Assembly: GCA_023426245.1 (NCBI GenBank)
Contig: JAFABB010000038.1
Span: forward strand, 40,359-104,358
Length of the DNA stretch: 64,000 bases
Source of the DNA: Bacillota bacterium
GTDB taxonomy: Bacteria; Bacillota; UBA4882; UBA8346
Direction: 5' to 3'
In this document: piece by piece, positions 16,496-26,333 of the stretch
Numbering within the stretch: position 1 is the first letter of the stretch
How the letters are laid out: every line of letters begins with the position of its first letter
Notes under the pieces: model-generated
What the model was told of the DNA's origin: nothing
Seen by the model: the letters and a program-made list of their open reading frames with translations, nothing else
Databases searched by the model: none
Position numbers and translations under genes: made by a program

Positions 16496-17782
16496 TTATT
16501 TTTTCACCCAATAAGGATCTTTTTGAAGGGTAGCTTGCTCAATCCGGCGTTTTTGAATATTATTCACCACTTGTTTGGGTGTTAAAGCACCGGCGTACAT
16601 GGCCTCGATGTCTTTTCCTACATCCATCCACTGGGAATCGATATATTTGACACCATATTGCATCACCGTGCCCTGTTTGGAATTCTTGAACAAGGCTTGA
16701 ATATCTGCCGGATACCGGGAAGAGATTTCGGGCCAATTCAAAATCAGGGTCAACGGATCTAAATCTTGGCGCATTTGCAGGATATCATGACGGGTAAGGA
16801 ACCGGAAGTATTGTAGAATTTCCTTTACGTGTTTGCTTTTTTTATTGCCGAATCTGGCGTTACCAGCCGGATTCACATTTAAAATCTGATTGTCGTTCCA
16901 AGGCATGATGAAAAATCCGATATTGGACCCTTTTCCGGGATAAAGCTGATCCATCTGTTCCCGCCAACCAAGACCCGCCATGAACATAGCCGCTTTACCT
17001 TCCGCCATGACTTTGTAGCCATCATCAAAATTTGCGGTCATAAAATCTTTATTATAAAAGCCCAAGTCGGCAAATTCTTTAAGTTCGGTCAGAGTTCTAA
17101 GGAGCCCCGGCACATCGGTAATCTGAATTTTATTGATATTCAATTGATCATAAAGTTTCGGTTGAGTCTTTTCATAAGTGGCCCCAATTTCGAATAACGG
17201 CAAAACCTGGTGCCAGCCATTGGCCAGCGATTCATATACCGGGACTTCACCCGCATCCTTAATCGTCTGGCAAACCTTTTTAAACTCCGCATAATTTTTC
17301 GGAGGTTCCAGGTTCAACTTTTTAAATAATTCCTTATCGTAGTAATAAATCCAGATTTTTACCCCGGGAAAAATCGACAAACCATAAACTTTCCCTTTAT
17401 AAGAAATACTGGGTAAGAACACCGGGTCCATCCGGGAAATAAATTTTTCTTTGGAGAGATCAATGCAATTCTCAGCGGGGTGAATCCGATCATTCAAACT
17501 AAAGGGATCCGCGTCGACCAAAAAAATATCCGGTGCTTCCCCCGAAGCCAGTTTTACTTTTAATAAATCGCGCCACTGGGCATCGGGAACAATCTGGAAA
17601 TCGATTTTAATGCCCGTTTCTTTCTCAAAAACCTTGGCTATTTTTTGGTCCACACCGGAAATGGGAACTCCGGCCTGATGGGCCCCGAAGGTAAGCGTAA
17701 CATTACTCTTGGCTCCATAGGCAATGCCAATCGTAGCGATTCCAACCAACAGTATCCATAAGACCATCAATAACTTTTTCAT
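16496..17782 (-). CDS. Extracellular sugar-binding protein (importer 1)
   Basis: 428 residues. Signal peptide MKKLLMVLWILLVGIATIGIAYG without a lipobox Cys; mature family-1 solute-binding fold (KVFEKETGIKIDFQIVPDAQWRDLLKVKLASGEAPDIFLVDA, then YKGKVYGLSIFPGVKIWIYYYDKELFKKL). The start is fixed by AAAGGGGAGGG before the MKKLL ATG. First gene of the importer operon and divergent from a YesM/YesN-type two-component pair that probably regulates it. Sugar specificity cannot be read from the sequence; the nearby alpha-xylosidase hints at a xyloside oligomer. Confidence 0.92.
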   Translation of the reverse strand: MKKLLMVLWILLVGIATIGIAYGAKSNVTLTFGAHQAGVPISGVDQKIAKVFEKETGIKIDFQIVPDAQWRDLLKVKLASGEAPDIFLVDADPFSLNDRIHPAENCIDLSKEKFISRMDPVFLPSISYKGKVYGLSIFPGVKIWIYYYDKELFKKLNLEPPKNYAEFKKVCQTIKDAGEVPVYESLANGWHQVLPLFEIGATYEKTQPKLYDQLNINKIQITDVPGLLRTLTELKEFADLGFYNKDFMTANFDDGYKVMAEGKAAMFMAGLGWREQMDQLYPGKGSNIGFFIMPWNDNQILNVNPAGNARFGNKKSKHVKEILQYFRFLTRHDILQMRQDLDPLTLILNWPEISSRYPADIQALFKNSKQGTVMQYGVKYIDSQWMDVGKDIEAMYAGALTPKQVVNNIQKRRIEQATLQKDPYWVKK

Positions 17783-18015
17783 TCCGTACCCTCCCCTTTT
17801 TTCATTTTCGAATCGCTTTGGTATCAAAATCAAAACCATTACCTGCTTTTGGAAAATTTGACACCCCCTTTCAAATTGGTTACAATATGATTACATATCG
17901 ACTACCTATAGATTACTAAAGAGCCGGCTTTTTTAACATGTACGAAACAGATTTTTTCTTTGCACTTTTTTGCCACCTAAACTTTAAGTTCCAGTCTTTA
18001 AGGAATGGTGCTCTC

Positions 18016-19920
18016 ATGAAGATTCGACTCCGGACCATCCGGGCCAATTTGTTCTTCTCTTACTCGGCCCTGATTATTGTCAGCCTTTTGATATTTGCGG
18101 TCTTTTTTTATTACTACACTTCATCCCTGTTGAAAACCAGGGCTTCCCAATCCCATCAAAGCCTCTGCGAATCGATTGGTGAGAAGTTGGATGTAGAACT
18201 CCAAAAGATGAATACGGCTTCGATGAATATTTGTTATTCCAACCTGGTCAAAGAACGTTTTTACAGGCACCTGGCTTATAACATCAGTCCCGATAGCGAA
18301 AACACCGAATTGAAGGTTGAAAAATATTACAATGCCAAGGAATTGATGGACATCTTCATGGCCATCATCGGCCCCTCCCAAATGGTCAGTCAAATTAATT
18401 TATACGATTTCAACGGCGAAATGGTGGGGGCTGGAATTTTCAATACCGCAACCCGGATTTCTTTGGCGAAGAAACCCTGGTATCACAAAGTCCTCGCCAA
18501 AAATGGCGATAAATACATTACCTCCCCCCATCCGGACAACTTGCTGGCCAGAGTTCGCGGCGGAATCAACGACGATAGCATCTATGTTTCACTCGGCATA
18601 GCCGATGACAGCAAGTATATTTCCCTGTGCCGCGTTTTATATGACCGGAATTGGACTAGGCAGGGGATCGTAGAAGTTGAACAGGACTGCGATACGATAT
18701 TCCATGGTCTTGACGATCTAATGCGCCGGGAATCCGGTAAAAAGTCCCTCTATATCTTTAACAACCAGGGCGAACTGCTTTTTCCCTATAAACATCGAAT
18801 CGATTCCCGTTATTACCGCTATCTGCAACTGACCAAAAATAAAAACACCCATGCCGTATCCGCCACTATCCGCAGTCCGCTGGATCACAACCGGGAAATC
18901 GTTACTTATAATCAATCGGAATACTCCGGTTGGAAAGTGTTAATCGTTGAGTCGCAGCGCCTGGTTCTGGCGCCGGTGGTCACTTTTACCCAAATTGTTT
19001 TCTTCAGCTGTATCGGTTTACTTCTGCTAACGCTGCTAATTTCTTACGGACTGGCTAAAAAAGTAACCACTCCCATCCAAAGCATTCACCGCGCCATTAA
19101 GAAATTGGACTTGGACATGGTTTTTACCCAGACCCAGCCCCGTTTGACCAGTGATCTGAATGAACTGGAAGAATTGAATGTGGCCTTTGAAAATATGAGT
19201 GTGAAACTGAAACAATCCATGGATGCGCTGTTACTCTCGCAATCCCAGGAAATCCAGTCCAAAATTCTGGCCCTCCAATCTCAAATGAATCCGCATTTTT
19301 TATATAACACCCTGGCGACCATCATCATCATGGCGGAGGAAAACATGAATGATGGAGTCATTACTTTATGCAAAAACGTTTCCCACATGTTACGATATAT
19401 TTCATCCCCGGAGTCCCAGTTGGTCAAAATCCAAACCGAGCTGGAATATACCGAAAAATACTTGGAATGTATGAAATTCCGCTACCGCAACAACTTATCG
19501 TATTCGTTCCAAATCCAGCCTTCAATGAATGAAATGACGATCCCGAAATTGCTGATTCAACCCTTGGTGGAAAATGCCATCAAACACGGTACCCGGAACG
19601 AACCCCCCTGGGAAATAGCAATACGGGCTTTTGTTGAAAACGATCAATGGCGGGTGACGGTTCAAGATAACGGGCCCGGATTTGATCCCCAAGCCCTCGC
19701 CAATATTCGCCAAAAGATCCGGGAAATCAATGAAAACGGCTTACTTCCAAACTTGGAGCTTAACGGAATGGGCTTATTAAATATCTATATCCGTTTGAAA
19801 CTCGTTTACCATGAGCAAATGGTGTTTCAAATCGGGAATCCCGGTGAAGGCGGAAGCGGTACAACCGTTCAAATTGGCGGCTTACTTGAAAAAAACATGG
19901 AGGTTCAAAATGCAGGATGA
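18016..19920 (+). CDS. YesM-type sensor histidine kinase
   Basis: 634 residues. Membrane segment 1 (LFFSYSALIIVSLLIFAVFFYYYT), an extracellular Cache-like region to about residue 315, membrane segment 2 (FFSCIGLLLLTLLISYGLA), HAMP, then the His_kinase domain with NPHFLYNTLATI (phosphorylated His near residue 425) and an HATPase with QPLVENAIKHG and DNGPGFD. Kinases of this class sense sugars or binding-protein complexes. The start is ATG at 18016; a 26-codon upstream extension lacks a ribosome site. The gene overlaps the response regulator by 11 nt and is divergent from importer 1. Confidence 0.92.
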   Translation: MKIRLRTIRANLFFSYSALIIVSLLIFAVFFYYYTSSLLKTRASQSHQSLCESIGEKLDVELQKMNTASMNICYSNLVKERFYRHLAYNISPDSENTELKVEKYYNAKELMDIFMAIIGPSQMVSQINLYDFNGEMVGAGIFNTATRISLAKKPWYHKVLAKNGDKYITSPHPDNLLARVRGGINDDSIYVSLGIADDSKYISLCRVLYDRNWTRQGIVEVEQDCDTIFHGLDDLMRRESGKKSLYIFNNQGELLFPYKHRIDSRYYRYLQLTKNKNTHAVSATIRSPLDHNREIVTYNQSEYSGWKVLIVESQRLVLAPVVTFTQIVFFSCIGLLLLTLLISYGLAKKVTTPIQSIHRAIKKLDLDMVFTQTQPRLTSDLNELEELNVAFENMSVKLKQSMDALLLSQSQEIQSKILALQSQMNPHFLYNTLATIIIMAEENMNDGVITLCKNVSHMLRYISSPESQLVKIQTELEYTEKYLECMKFRYRNNLSYSFQIQPSMNEMTIPKLLIQPLVENAIKHGTRNEPPWEIAIRAFVENDQWRVTVQDNGPGFDPQALANIRQKIREINENGLLPNLELNGMGLLNIYIRLKLVYHEQMVFQIGNPGEGGSGTTVQIGGLLEKNMEVQNAG

Positions 19921-20671
19921 ACCCATGATCAAAGTTGTTGTTGCGGAAGATGAAGAATTGATTCTCCATGATATCGTTAAAAAAATTCAACAAACCGATC
20001 CGGCATTCTCCGTGGTTGGGCTTGCCCAAAACGGAAAACACGCTCTGGAAATGGTGGAAACCTTTTCCCCGGACCTACTATTGACCGATATTCGGATGCC
20101 GGTCCTTGACGGGCTGGAATTATTAAAAAATGTATCCCTCAATTTCCCTTACATCAAAACGATCATTATCAGCGGCTATAGTGAATTTGATTATGCAAAA
20201 CACGCTATTCAATACGGGGTTAACGATTATCTCCTTAAGCCCCTGGAACTGGATGAATTACGAAAGGCTCTGGCTAAAATAAAAATATCTCTAAAAGCAG
20301 AGAGTCATTTTCTCAACCGTAAAATTGCCAAAAACACCCGCGGAGACAGCTCTCCGGAGGAAGTCGCAGCAATGGTCATCCAGTTCATCAAGGAAAATTT
20401 TACTCACGATATCAATTTGAATACCTTAGCCCAAAAGTTCAATTTCAATGCCTCTTACCTGAGTAAACTGTTCAAAAAACACTATGAGGAGACTCCGGTC
20501 AAATACCTTGTAAACCTGCGGATTAATGAAGCGAAACATTTGTTACGGAGTAAGCCTGAGTTAGACATTAAAGCCGTCGGCGAGTTGGTGGGATATTTCG
20601 ATCCATTTTATTTTAGCCGGATTTTTAAGCATATCACCGGCAAAAGCCCCTCCGAGTATAGAGAACATTAA
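19910..20671 (+). CDS. Response regulator, receiver plus AraC HTH (YesN-type)
   Basis: 253 residues. The receiver covers 5-125, with acidic pair EDEE and phosphorylated Asp in LLTDIRMP (near residue 60), then conserved IISGYSEFDYAK and YLLKP. The AraC domain covers about 150-253 (LNTLAQKFNFNASYLSKLFKKHY and VGELVGYFDPFYFSRIFKHITGKSPSEYR). ATG with GGAGG 6 nt upstream inside the kinase gene, so translation is coupled. Probable activator of the divergent importer 1 operon. Confidence 0.92.
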   Translation: MQDEPMIKVVVAEDEELILHDIVKKIQQTDPAFSVVGLAQNGKHALEMVETFSPDLLLTDIRMPVLDGLELLKNVSLNFPYIKTIIISGYSEFDYAKHAIQYGVNDYLLKPLELDELRKALAKIKISLKAESHFLNRKIAKNTRGDSSPEEVAAMVIQFIKENFTHDINLNTLAQKFNFNASYLSKLFKKHYEETPVKYLVNLRINEAKHLLRSKPELDIKAVGELVGYFDPFYFSRIFKHITGKSPSEYREH

Positions 20672-20791
20672 AAAACATTAAAAAAAGCAGGAAAATGTGA
20701 AACACTGGAAAATATATTCAATAGCTTTCCATATATTAAAAACCTTTGGATTATTTGGAATAAGTTTTTATAACCAAACCGGAGAACTTCT

Positions 20792-21967
20792 ATGAAAGCA
20801 ACGGATAGCCCTGATAAGGCTAAAGAATTATTGATAATTATCGAAAAACTAAATCAAATTCAAGATCTTGATTCGTTGCTTGATCGTCTTCTCTATGAAT
20901 CAAGAAAATTCACCGGGGCCGATGCCGGCTCCATTTATTTAATGAAAGACAACGTGATGGAATTCAGTTATGTGCAAAATGATTCATTGGCTAAAGTGGA
21001 TCCGCTCCATAACAAAAACATCTATTCTTACTTTACCCTTCCCATTGATAAATTCTCCATCTGTGGTTATGTTGCCCTATCCGGTAAAGCGCTGATGATT
21101 GATGATGTTTACCATCTTCAAAGGTCGGTTCCTTACTCTTTTAATCCTCATTTTGACCGAATTTCAAAATACCGGACCGGTTCCGTTTTAGCGATTCCTT
21201 TGATAACCCGTTTCAGCCAAATCATCGGAGTGATTCAAATCATCAATAAAAAAAACGACCATGGTTCCACGGTTCCCTTTACCGAGGATGATAAAAGTTA
21301 TATATCTTTTTTTGCCGGTAACGCAACAGTTGCCATTGAACGGGCCAGGATGACAAGGCAAGTCATTCTCCGGATGACAAAAATGGCTGAACTCCGGGAC
21401 CCAAAAGAGACCGGGACCCATGCCAACCGAGTCGGCGCTTATGCGATAGAAATCTATAACCGGTGGGCAATAAAAAAAGGAATCGCCGAAGAAGAAATTA
21501 AACGTCAAAAAGACATTCTCCGGATTGCGGCCATGTTGCATGATGTGGGAAAAGTAGCGGTGTCCGATTTAATCCTCAAAAAAACTTCGGCCCTTACGGA
21601 TGAAGAATTTACAGAGATGAAAAATCATACCCATTGGGGGGCGACCTTATTTTCGGACTCCGTATCCGATACGGACCAACTCTCAGCCCTCATTGCATTG
21701 ACCCATCATGAGAAATGGGACGGCACCGGTTACCCCAGAAATCTGAAAGGAACTGAAATCCCCCTGGCGGGAAGGATCGTTGCTTTGGCCGATGTATATG
21801 ATGCACTAATTTCAAAAAGGATTTATAAAAACCCCTGGGATGAACAGCGGGTTTTGGAATATATCCAAAATCAAAGCGGTAAGCATTTTGATCCCCAGGT
21901 TGTCGAAGCATTTATTGAAATCTATGATATTATCAAGGCGATCCGGGATCGCTATCCGGAAAAGTAG
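20792..21967 (+). CDS. GAF - HD-GYP domain phosphodiesterase
   Basis: 391 residues. A GAF domain covers about 20-180 (TGADAGSIYLM, SICGYVALSGKALMIDD, GVIQIINKK). The HD-GYP domain covers about 195-385, with HANRVG, catalytic HDVGK (about 250), HTHWGA, HHEKWDGTGYP and ADVYDALIS. HD-GYP enzymes degrade cyclic di-GMP (some act on other cyclic dinucleotides); the key residues are intact. The GAF domain suggests control by a small ligand. It stands alone 120 nt after the response regulator. Confidence 0.92.
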   Translation: MKATDSPDKAKELLIIIEKLNQIQDLDSLLDRLLYESRKFTGADAGSIYLMKDNVMEFSYVQNDSLAKVDPLHNKNIYSYFTLPIDKFSICGYVALSGKALMIDDVYHLQRSVPYSFNPHFDRISKYRTGSVLAIPLITRFSQIIGVIQIINKKNDHGSTVPFTEDDKSYISFFAGNATVAIERARMTRQVILRMTKMAELRDPKETGTHANRVGAYAIEIYNRWAIKKGIAEEEIKRQKDILRIAAMLHDVGKVAVSDLILKKTSALTDEEFTEMKNHTHWGATLFSDSVSDTDQLSALIALTHHEKWDGTGYPRNLKGTEIPLAGRIVALADVYDALISKRIYKNPWDEQRVLEYIQNQSGKHFDPQVVEAFIEIYDIIKAIRDRYPEK

Positions 21968-22042
21968 TTTTAACAGAAGATTCTAAACTAGGCGACAGAC
22001 AACACCCAAATCTTATTTCCATAGCACTTTATCCTCACCCGG

Positions 22043-22798
22043 TTACATTTCATCATTAAAAGATGGGGTCGCTAAAACAATTTGGGTTATCTTTCGTTCT
22101 CCATCGTAGCGGGTGCAAATTTCTACATTAGACTTTTTATTTTCATAAGTCGTAGAGTCTTTTATTAAGGGAGTATATCCCTTTTGATTGCTATTCCCTG
22201 CGATATAAGAAGAACTGACATATTCCGCTTGCATCTTTTGAAATACACGGCTGGAAAACTCTTTAATGACATTGGCTGTTAACTTACCCTTATATTCACC
22301 AAAGAGCATCACTTTCACATGAGGTTCTCCGCCAATCCCGGCAATCAGGCTTTTTAGATGACTTACATAACCGCCGACGTCTTGAATGGGTCCAGTCTGG
22401 CTGGTATTGATTCCCAATTGCGTTTCATCGAAGGTTTCATCGCGCATCGACTGAATCGTAAGCGTCATCAGCGTGCCGTCCTTTATTTTATTTTCAAATG
22501 AAGCATAAGTCATTCCATCCTGCTGGCCACAAGTTGGTTTTACGCGACCCGTCATGCCCAATTTTCCCTGCAACTTTTGGGTCAATTGTTTCAGTTCATA
22601 GATGCTCATCCATTCCCGATTCAACTGCATCCAAGTCTCGGTCGATATTTCTTGCAGAGGCACTCCAACAGCTTTCCAGCCAATTTCCAGGGGATATTCC
22701 CTCCCAAGTTCGCCGGTGGAAACATCGACCAGTTTTAAAGAAAACAATGCCAAAAAACAAAGGGCCAGTGATATTTTGACTAAAAAACTTTTTACCAT
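22043..22798 (-). CDS. YwmB-family protein
   Basis: 251 residues, N-terminal signal/anchor (VKISLALCFLALFSLKLV). The body matches the YwmB (TATA-box-binding-fold) family: a TGRVKPTCGQQDGMTYASFENKIKDGTLMTLTIQS-type segment, then LKSLIAGIGGEPHVKVMLFGEYKGKL and VFQKMQAEYVSSSYIAGNSNQKGYTP. YwmB proteins are secreted or membrane-attached in endospore formers and have no established function. Start ATG behind GGAGG. Monocistronic. Confidence 0.8.
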   Translation of the reverse strand: MVKSFLVKISLALCFLALFSLKLVDVSTGELGREYPLEIGWKAVGVPLQEISTETWMQLNREWMSIYELKQLTQKLQGKLGMTGRVKPTCGQQDGMTYASFENKIKDGTLMTLTIQSMRDETFDETQLGINTSQTGPIQDVGGYVSHLKSLIAGIGGEPHVKVMLFGEYKGKLTANVIKEFSSRVFQKMQAEYVSSSYIAGNSNQKGYTPLIKDSTTYENKKSNVEICTRYDGERKITQIVLATPSFNDEM

Positions 22799-22955
22799 TT
22801 CTTTCTTCCTCCAAAAACCGTCCTACCCCATTATGGGAAAAACCAAACGGTAATATACCATCATCTGTGAATCCTGTTCCTTTTTGGCCGTTCAAATCAA
22901 ACAACAATTCCCTGAAAAATTCACGTTTCTGCAAAAAAACATAAAAATGATGGGT

Positions 22956-23165
22956 GAAATGATTTTGTAGACCAGCAAAACAATATTGTCGGTGGGAGAA
23001 ATGATTTTGAGAATCAGGAAAGCAATATTGCAGATCGAAAAAATGGTTTTGCAGCTCCCCGAAACAACATTGTTGATGGGAGAAACCATTTTACAGATGA
23101 GTAAAACAATATTGCGGAAGGGAGAAATGATATTGTCGAGCCACAATTTCATTTTACAGGGGATC
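22956..23165. repeat. 21-bp tandem repeat array (10 units, perfect register)
   Basis: Units start at 22956, 22977, 22998, 23019, 23040, 23061, 23082, 23103, 23124 and 23145, every 21 bp with no indel. They alternate GAAATGATTTTG-like and AAAACAATATTG-like cores, each followed by 9 more variable bases. Units are diverged, yet two frames stay open: plus (heptads such as GETILQM) and minus (NIVLLIC, KIISPTD). There is no ribosome site for either. It fills a roughly 590-bp gap between ywmB and alaS that otherwise holds only a terminator. Confidence 0.85.
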
Positions 23166-23330
23166 TTGAATAACCGGATGACTTATTGAAAATGGAATTC
23201 GAATATCCAGAGTGAAATCCTTATCAATACCACCACAGAGGATACAGGCAAAAAGGTACTCGAGGCCGCCCGGGAAGGGATATCTTGCAAATTTGTTTGA
23301 TCCAATTTTCTCCGACAGAGCCAAATAAAA

Positions 23331-23364
23331 AAGCAATACCTACATTCATCGATAGGTATTGCTT
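23331..23364 (-). terminator. Terminator of alaS
   Basis: AAGCAATACCTA (23331-23342) pairs with TAGGTATTGCTT (23353-23364), a perfect 12-bp stem with T-runs on both sides, 28 bp past the alaS stop. Confidence 0.88.
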
Positions 23365-23391
23365 TTTCCTTATCCCCTAGGCCTTTTCCAA

Positions 23392-26013
23392 TTATTTACC
23401 CAACAACTCGCAGACCATTTTCTTGCCGACTTCGAGAGCCTGATCGATCTTGGAGGCATCTTTGCCGCCGGCTTGAGCCATATCCGGGCGTCCTCCGCCG
23501 CTTCCGCCGGTCTCGGCGGCAACGGCCTTGATCAAGGAACCGGCTTGAACCTTGGAAGTTAGGTCCTTGGTTACCCCGACAACAAAGGAGACTTTACCCT
23601 CACTCACTGTACCCAATACCGCTACGCCGCTATTCATCGCATCCCGGAGTTTATCCACGGCATCTCGCAATTGATCCATCGTAAAACCATCGACCCGGGC
23701 CACAATGTATTTCCCGGTTCCGGCAGTTTGAACCTGGGTTATTAATTCCTTGATCCGGCCGGTCGCCTGATCCTGGCTGGCCTTGGCAATTTCCTTTTGG
23801 AGTTTGTTATGCTCTTCCAATAAAATTTCTAATTTGGCAGCCGCTTGATGACTTTCGGTTTTCAGTAGTGAACTGACCTCGCCTAAGATAGCCCGTTCCT
23901 GGTTATAGAGGGCTAAAGCCCCATCGCCGGTAACAGCTTCGATTCTGCGGATTCCAGTCGCCACACTGCTCTCGGAAATGATTCTCAACAAACGGATTTG
24001 GGCCGTATTGGTAACATGAGTTCCTCCGCAAAGTTCCTGGCTGACTCCTCCCATGGTGACTACCCTCACCTTGTCCCCGTATTTCTCATCAAAAAGGGCG
24101 GTCGCTCCGCCGACCACAGCATCCCGGTAATCTTTCACTTCGGTACAAACCGGAATTGCCCGCCCGATGCTTTCGTTAACCAACTGTTCAACTTTTTGAA
24201 GGTCCGAATCGGAAATCTTTTCAAAATGTGTAAAGTCGAAACGCAGACGCTCCGGGGTCACCAAAGAACCCGACTGATGAAGATGCTCTCCCAAAACCTT
24301 CCGCAAGGCGGCCTGTAAGAGATGGGTAGCGCTATGATTGCAAGCCGTGTCGCGGCGTCTCTTTTCATTCACGGCCAGTTCAAAACGGCCGGACTTTTCA
24401 GGGGCCTTACCGTTCTTTTTGATAAAATGAACGATCCGGTCATTCATTTTTTGGGTATCGACAACCGGATATTCAACCCCGCCGGAAACAATTCCGCCCT
24501 GATCGCCGACTTGGCCGCCGGATTCGCCGTAAAAAGGCGTTTCTTCGAATACCAGCTGCCAATATTCCTGGTCCTCGCCGAGAAAGGCCAGAGAGGACTG
24601 GAGTTTTAAAGTTTCATAACCTTTAAAGGCCGAATGAGGTCCTTCTTGAACCGTTTCCCATTTCACCAGGTCATCGGACATGGTAAATTTCCCGCTCTGT
24701 CTGGCTTTGGTTTTTTGGCCGGCCATTTCCTGCTCAAAGCCTTCCAGATCCACCGTTAATCCCCGTTCTTCCGCCATCAACTGGGTAAGATCCAAAGGGA
24801 ACCCGTAAGTATCATACAATTTAAAAGCATCCGCACCCGAAACCGTCTTGTTTTTCTCCTCCGCCAAAGCGGCCGCAATCTTTTCAAACAGTTCAATTCC
24901 ATTATCCAAGGTCCGGTTAAAGCCTTCTTCCTCGGCTTTAATCACCATTTGGCAATGTTGTTGTTGTTTTCTGATTTCCGGGTAAGCGTCCCCCATCGCG
25001 GAAACTAATCCCGGTACAACTTTATACAAAAAAGGTTCCGTCATTCCGAGATTTCGGCCGAAGCGGGCCCCGCGCCTTAAAATACGCCGCATGACATAAC
25101 CGCGGCCCTCGTTGGAAAGCAAAACCCCATCTGCAATTGAAAACGTCAACGAACGGATATGATCGGCAATCACTCGCATCGGGACTTGGTTTTCCGGTTT
25201 GGAATAACTTTGGCCGGTGACTTCTTCGATAGCCTGAATAATATTCCGGAAGAGATCAATATCATAATTAGACTTTTGGTTTTGGATAACAGAGCAGATC
25301 CGTTCAAATCCCATTCCGGTGTCCACATGTTTGCTGGGAAGATCCTCTAAAGTCCCATCGGGTTTCCGGTTGAACTGGATGAATACCAGGTTCCAAAGTT
25401 CGATAAAACGGGCGCATCCGGCATTTACAGCGCAAACATGGCCGGGAACATGTCCCTTGTCGCAGCGTTCAGGTCCCAAATCAATGTGAATCTCCGAACA
25501 GGGACCGCAGGGGCCTGTTTCACCCATTTCCCAAAAATTCTCTTTTTCTCCAAAACGCATCACATGGTCAGGCGCGATATCGGTACAGCTTTTCCAGATA
25601 TTCTCCGCCTCTTCGTCCGTTTTGTAGACAGTGGCATATAATTTATCCTTGGGTAATTTCCATCGCTCGGTTAACAACTCCCAAGCCCATGTAATCGCTT
25701 CTTTCTTGTAATAATCGCCAAAGGACCAATTGCCCAACATCTCAAAAAAAGTGTGATGGTAAGTATCCCGTCCCACTTCTTCCAGATCGTTATGCTTACC
25801 GCTGACCCTGATGCACTTTTGAGAGTCCGCAGCCCTTTTATAATCTCTGGTCCCCGTTCCCAAAAATACATCTTTAAATTGATTCATACCCGCATTGGTA
25901 AAAATTAAGGTCGGATCATTATGGGGAATTACCGAAGCACTGGGTACAATGGTATGTTCCTTTTCCCTGAAAAACTCCAGAAATTCCTGGCGAATCTGAT
26001 TTGCTGTCTTCAA
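23392..26013 (-). CDS. alaS: Alanyl-tRNA synthetase
   Basis: Charges tRNA-Ala; cytoplasmic, 873 residues, full length. Class II catalytic core with PHNDPTLIFTNAGMNQFKDVFLG (about 30-55) and the FEMLGNWSFGDYYK segment; editing domain with HSATHLL and ELCGGTHV zinc ligands; C-terminal DHHA1-type Gly-rich segment GGSGGGRPDMAQAGG. The start is best placed at TTG (26013, protein MKTANQIRQ), 8 nt after AGGAG; an in-frame GTG at 26022 directly abuts the ribosome site. No T-box was seen upstream. Confidence 0.96.
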   Translation of the reverse strand: MKTANQIRQEFLEFFREKEHTIVPSASVIPHNDPTLIFTNAGMNQFKDVFLGTGTRDYKRAADSQKCIRVSGKHNDLEEVGRDTYHHTFFEMLGNWSFGDYYKKEAITWAWELLTERWKLPKDKLYATVYKTDEEAENIWKSCTDIAPDHVMRFGEKENFWEMGETGPCGPCSEIHIDLGPERCDKGHVPGHVCAVNAGCARFIELWNLVFIQFNRKPDGTLEDLPSKHVDTGMGFERICSVIQNQKSNYDIDLFRNIIQAIEEVTGQSYSKPENQVPMRVIADHIRSLTFSIADGVLLSNEGRGYVMRRILRRGARFGRNLGMTEPFLYKVVPGLVSAMGDAYPEIRKQQQHCQMVIKAEEEGFNRTLDNGIELFEKIAAALAEEKNKTVSGADAFKLYDTYGFPLDLTQLMAEERGLTVDLEGFEQEMAGQKTKARQSGKFTMSDDLVKWETVQEGPHSAFKGYETLKLQSSLAFLGEDQEYWQLVFEETPFYGESGGQVGDQGGIVSGGVEYPVVDTQKMNDRIVHFIKKNGKAPEKSGRFELAVNEKRRRDTACNHSATHLLQAALRKVLGEHLHQSGSLVTPERLRFDFTHFEKISDSDLQKVEQLVNESIGRAIPVCTEVKDYRDAVVGGATALFDEKYGDKVRVVTMGGVSQELCGGTHVTNTAQIRLLRIISESSVATGIRRIEAVTGDGALALYNQERAILGEVSSLLKTESHQAAAKLEILLEEHNKLQKEIAKASQDQATGRIKELITQVQTAGTGKYIVARVDGFTMDQLRDAVDKLRDAMNSGVAVLGTVSEGKVSFVVGVTKDLTSKVQAGSLIKAVAAETGGSGGGRPDMAQAGGKDASKIDQALEVGKKMVCELLGK

Positions 26014-26176
26014 TCCATTCACTCCTGTATCGGTAATCGGTAAACCGGCTCTCTCTTAGAACCAATCCTACCCATCCCGTTTTTTAATTTTCTAATTCCG
26101 TCTGCCCCGAATTTACATAGACTGATTCCATTTTAATAGAAATCAAACCTAATATCAACACCCTTTTCAATATGAA

Positions 26177-26215
26177 TCACCAAACATATAAATTAGGTGG
26201 TATAATTCACCAAAC
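26177..26215 (+). promoter_or_regulatory. Direct repeats around a -10 upstream of the 139-aa gene
   Basis: TCACCAAAC occurs at 26177-26185 and 26207-26215, 30 bp apart, flanking GGTGG and TATAAT (26201-26206). GGTG and CACC also form a dyad around the -10. Candidate regulator site in a 320-bp gap that holds nothing else recognisable. Confidence 0.35.
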
Positions 26216-26333
26216 TTGGGGGCATAATGTAATGAGCGGAGTATGGAAAATAGAATTCGAATTCTTACTCTAAAATTACCGGAAATCAAAAAAGCAAACC
26301 TGAAGTCATTAAAAATTTAAAGGGGGATCTGCA

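Noticed and set aside
22986..23189. 67-codon heptad-repeat ORF as a real gene
   Set aside because: TTG start without a properly spaced ribosome site, and the opposite strand is equally open; reported as a repeat instead.
26014..26333. T-box leader for alaS
   Set aside because: No GGTGGNACC box or terminator pair upstream of alaS.
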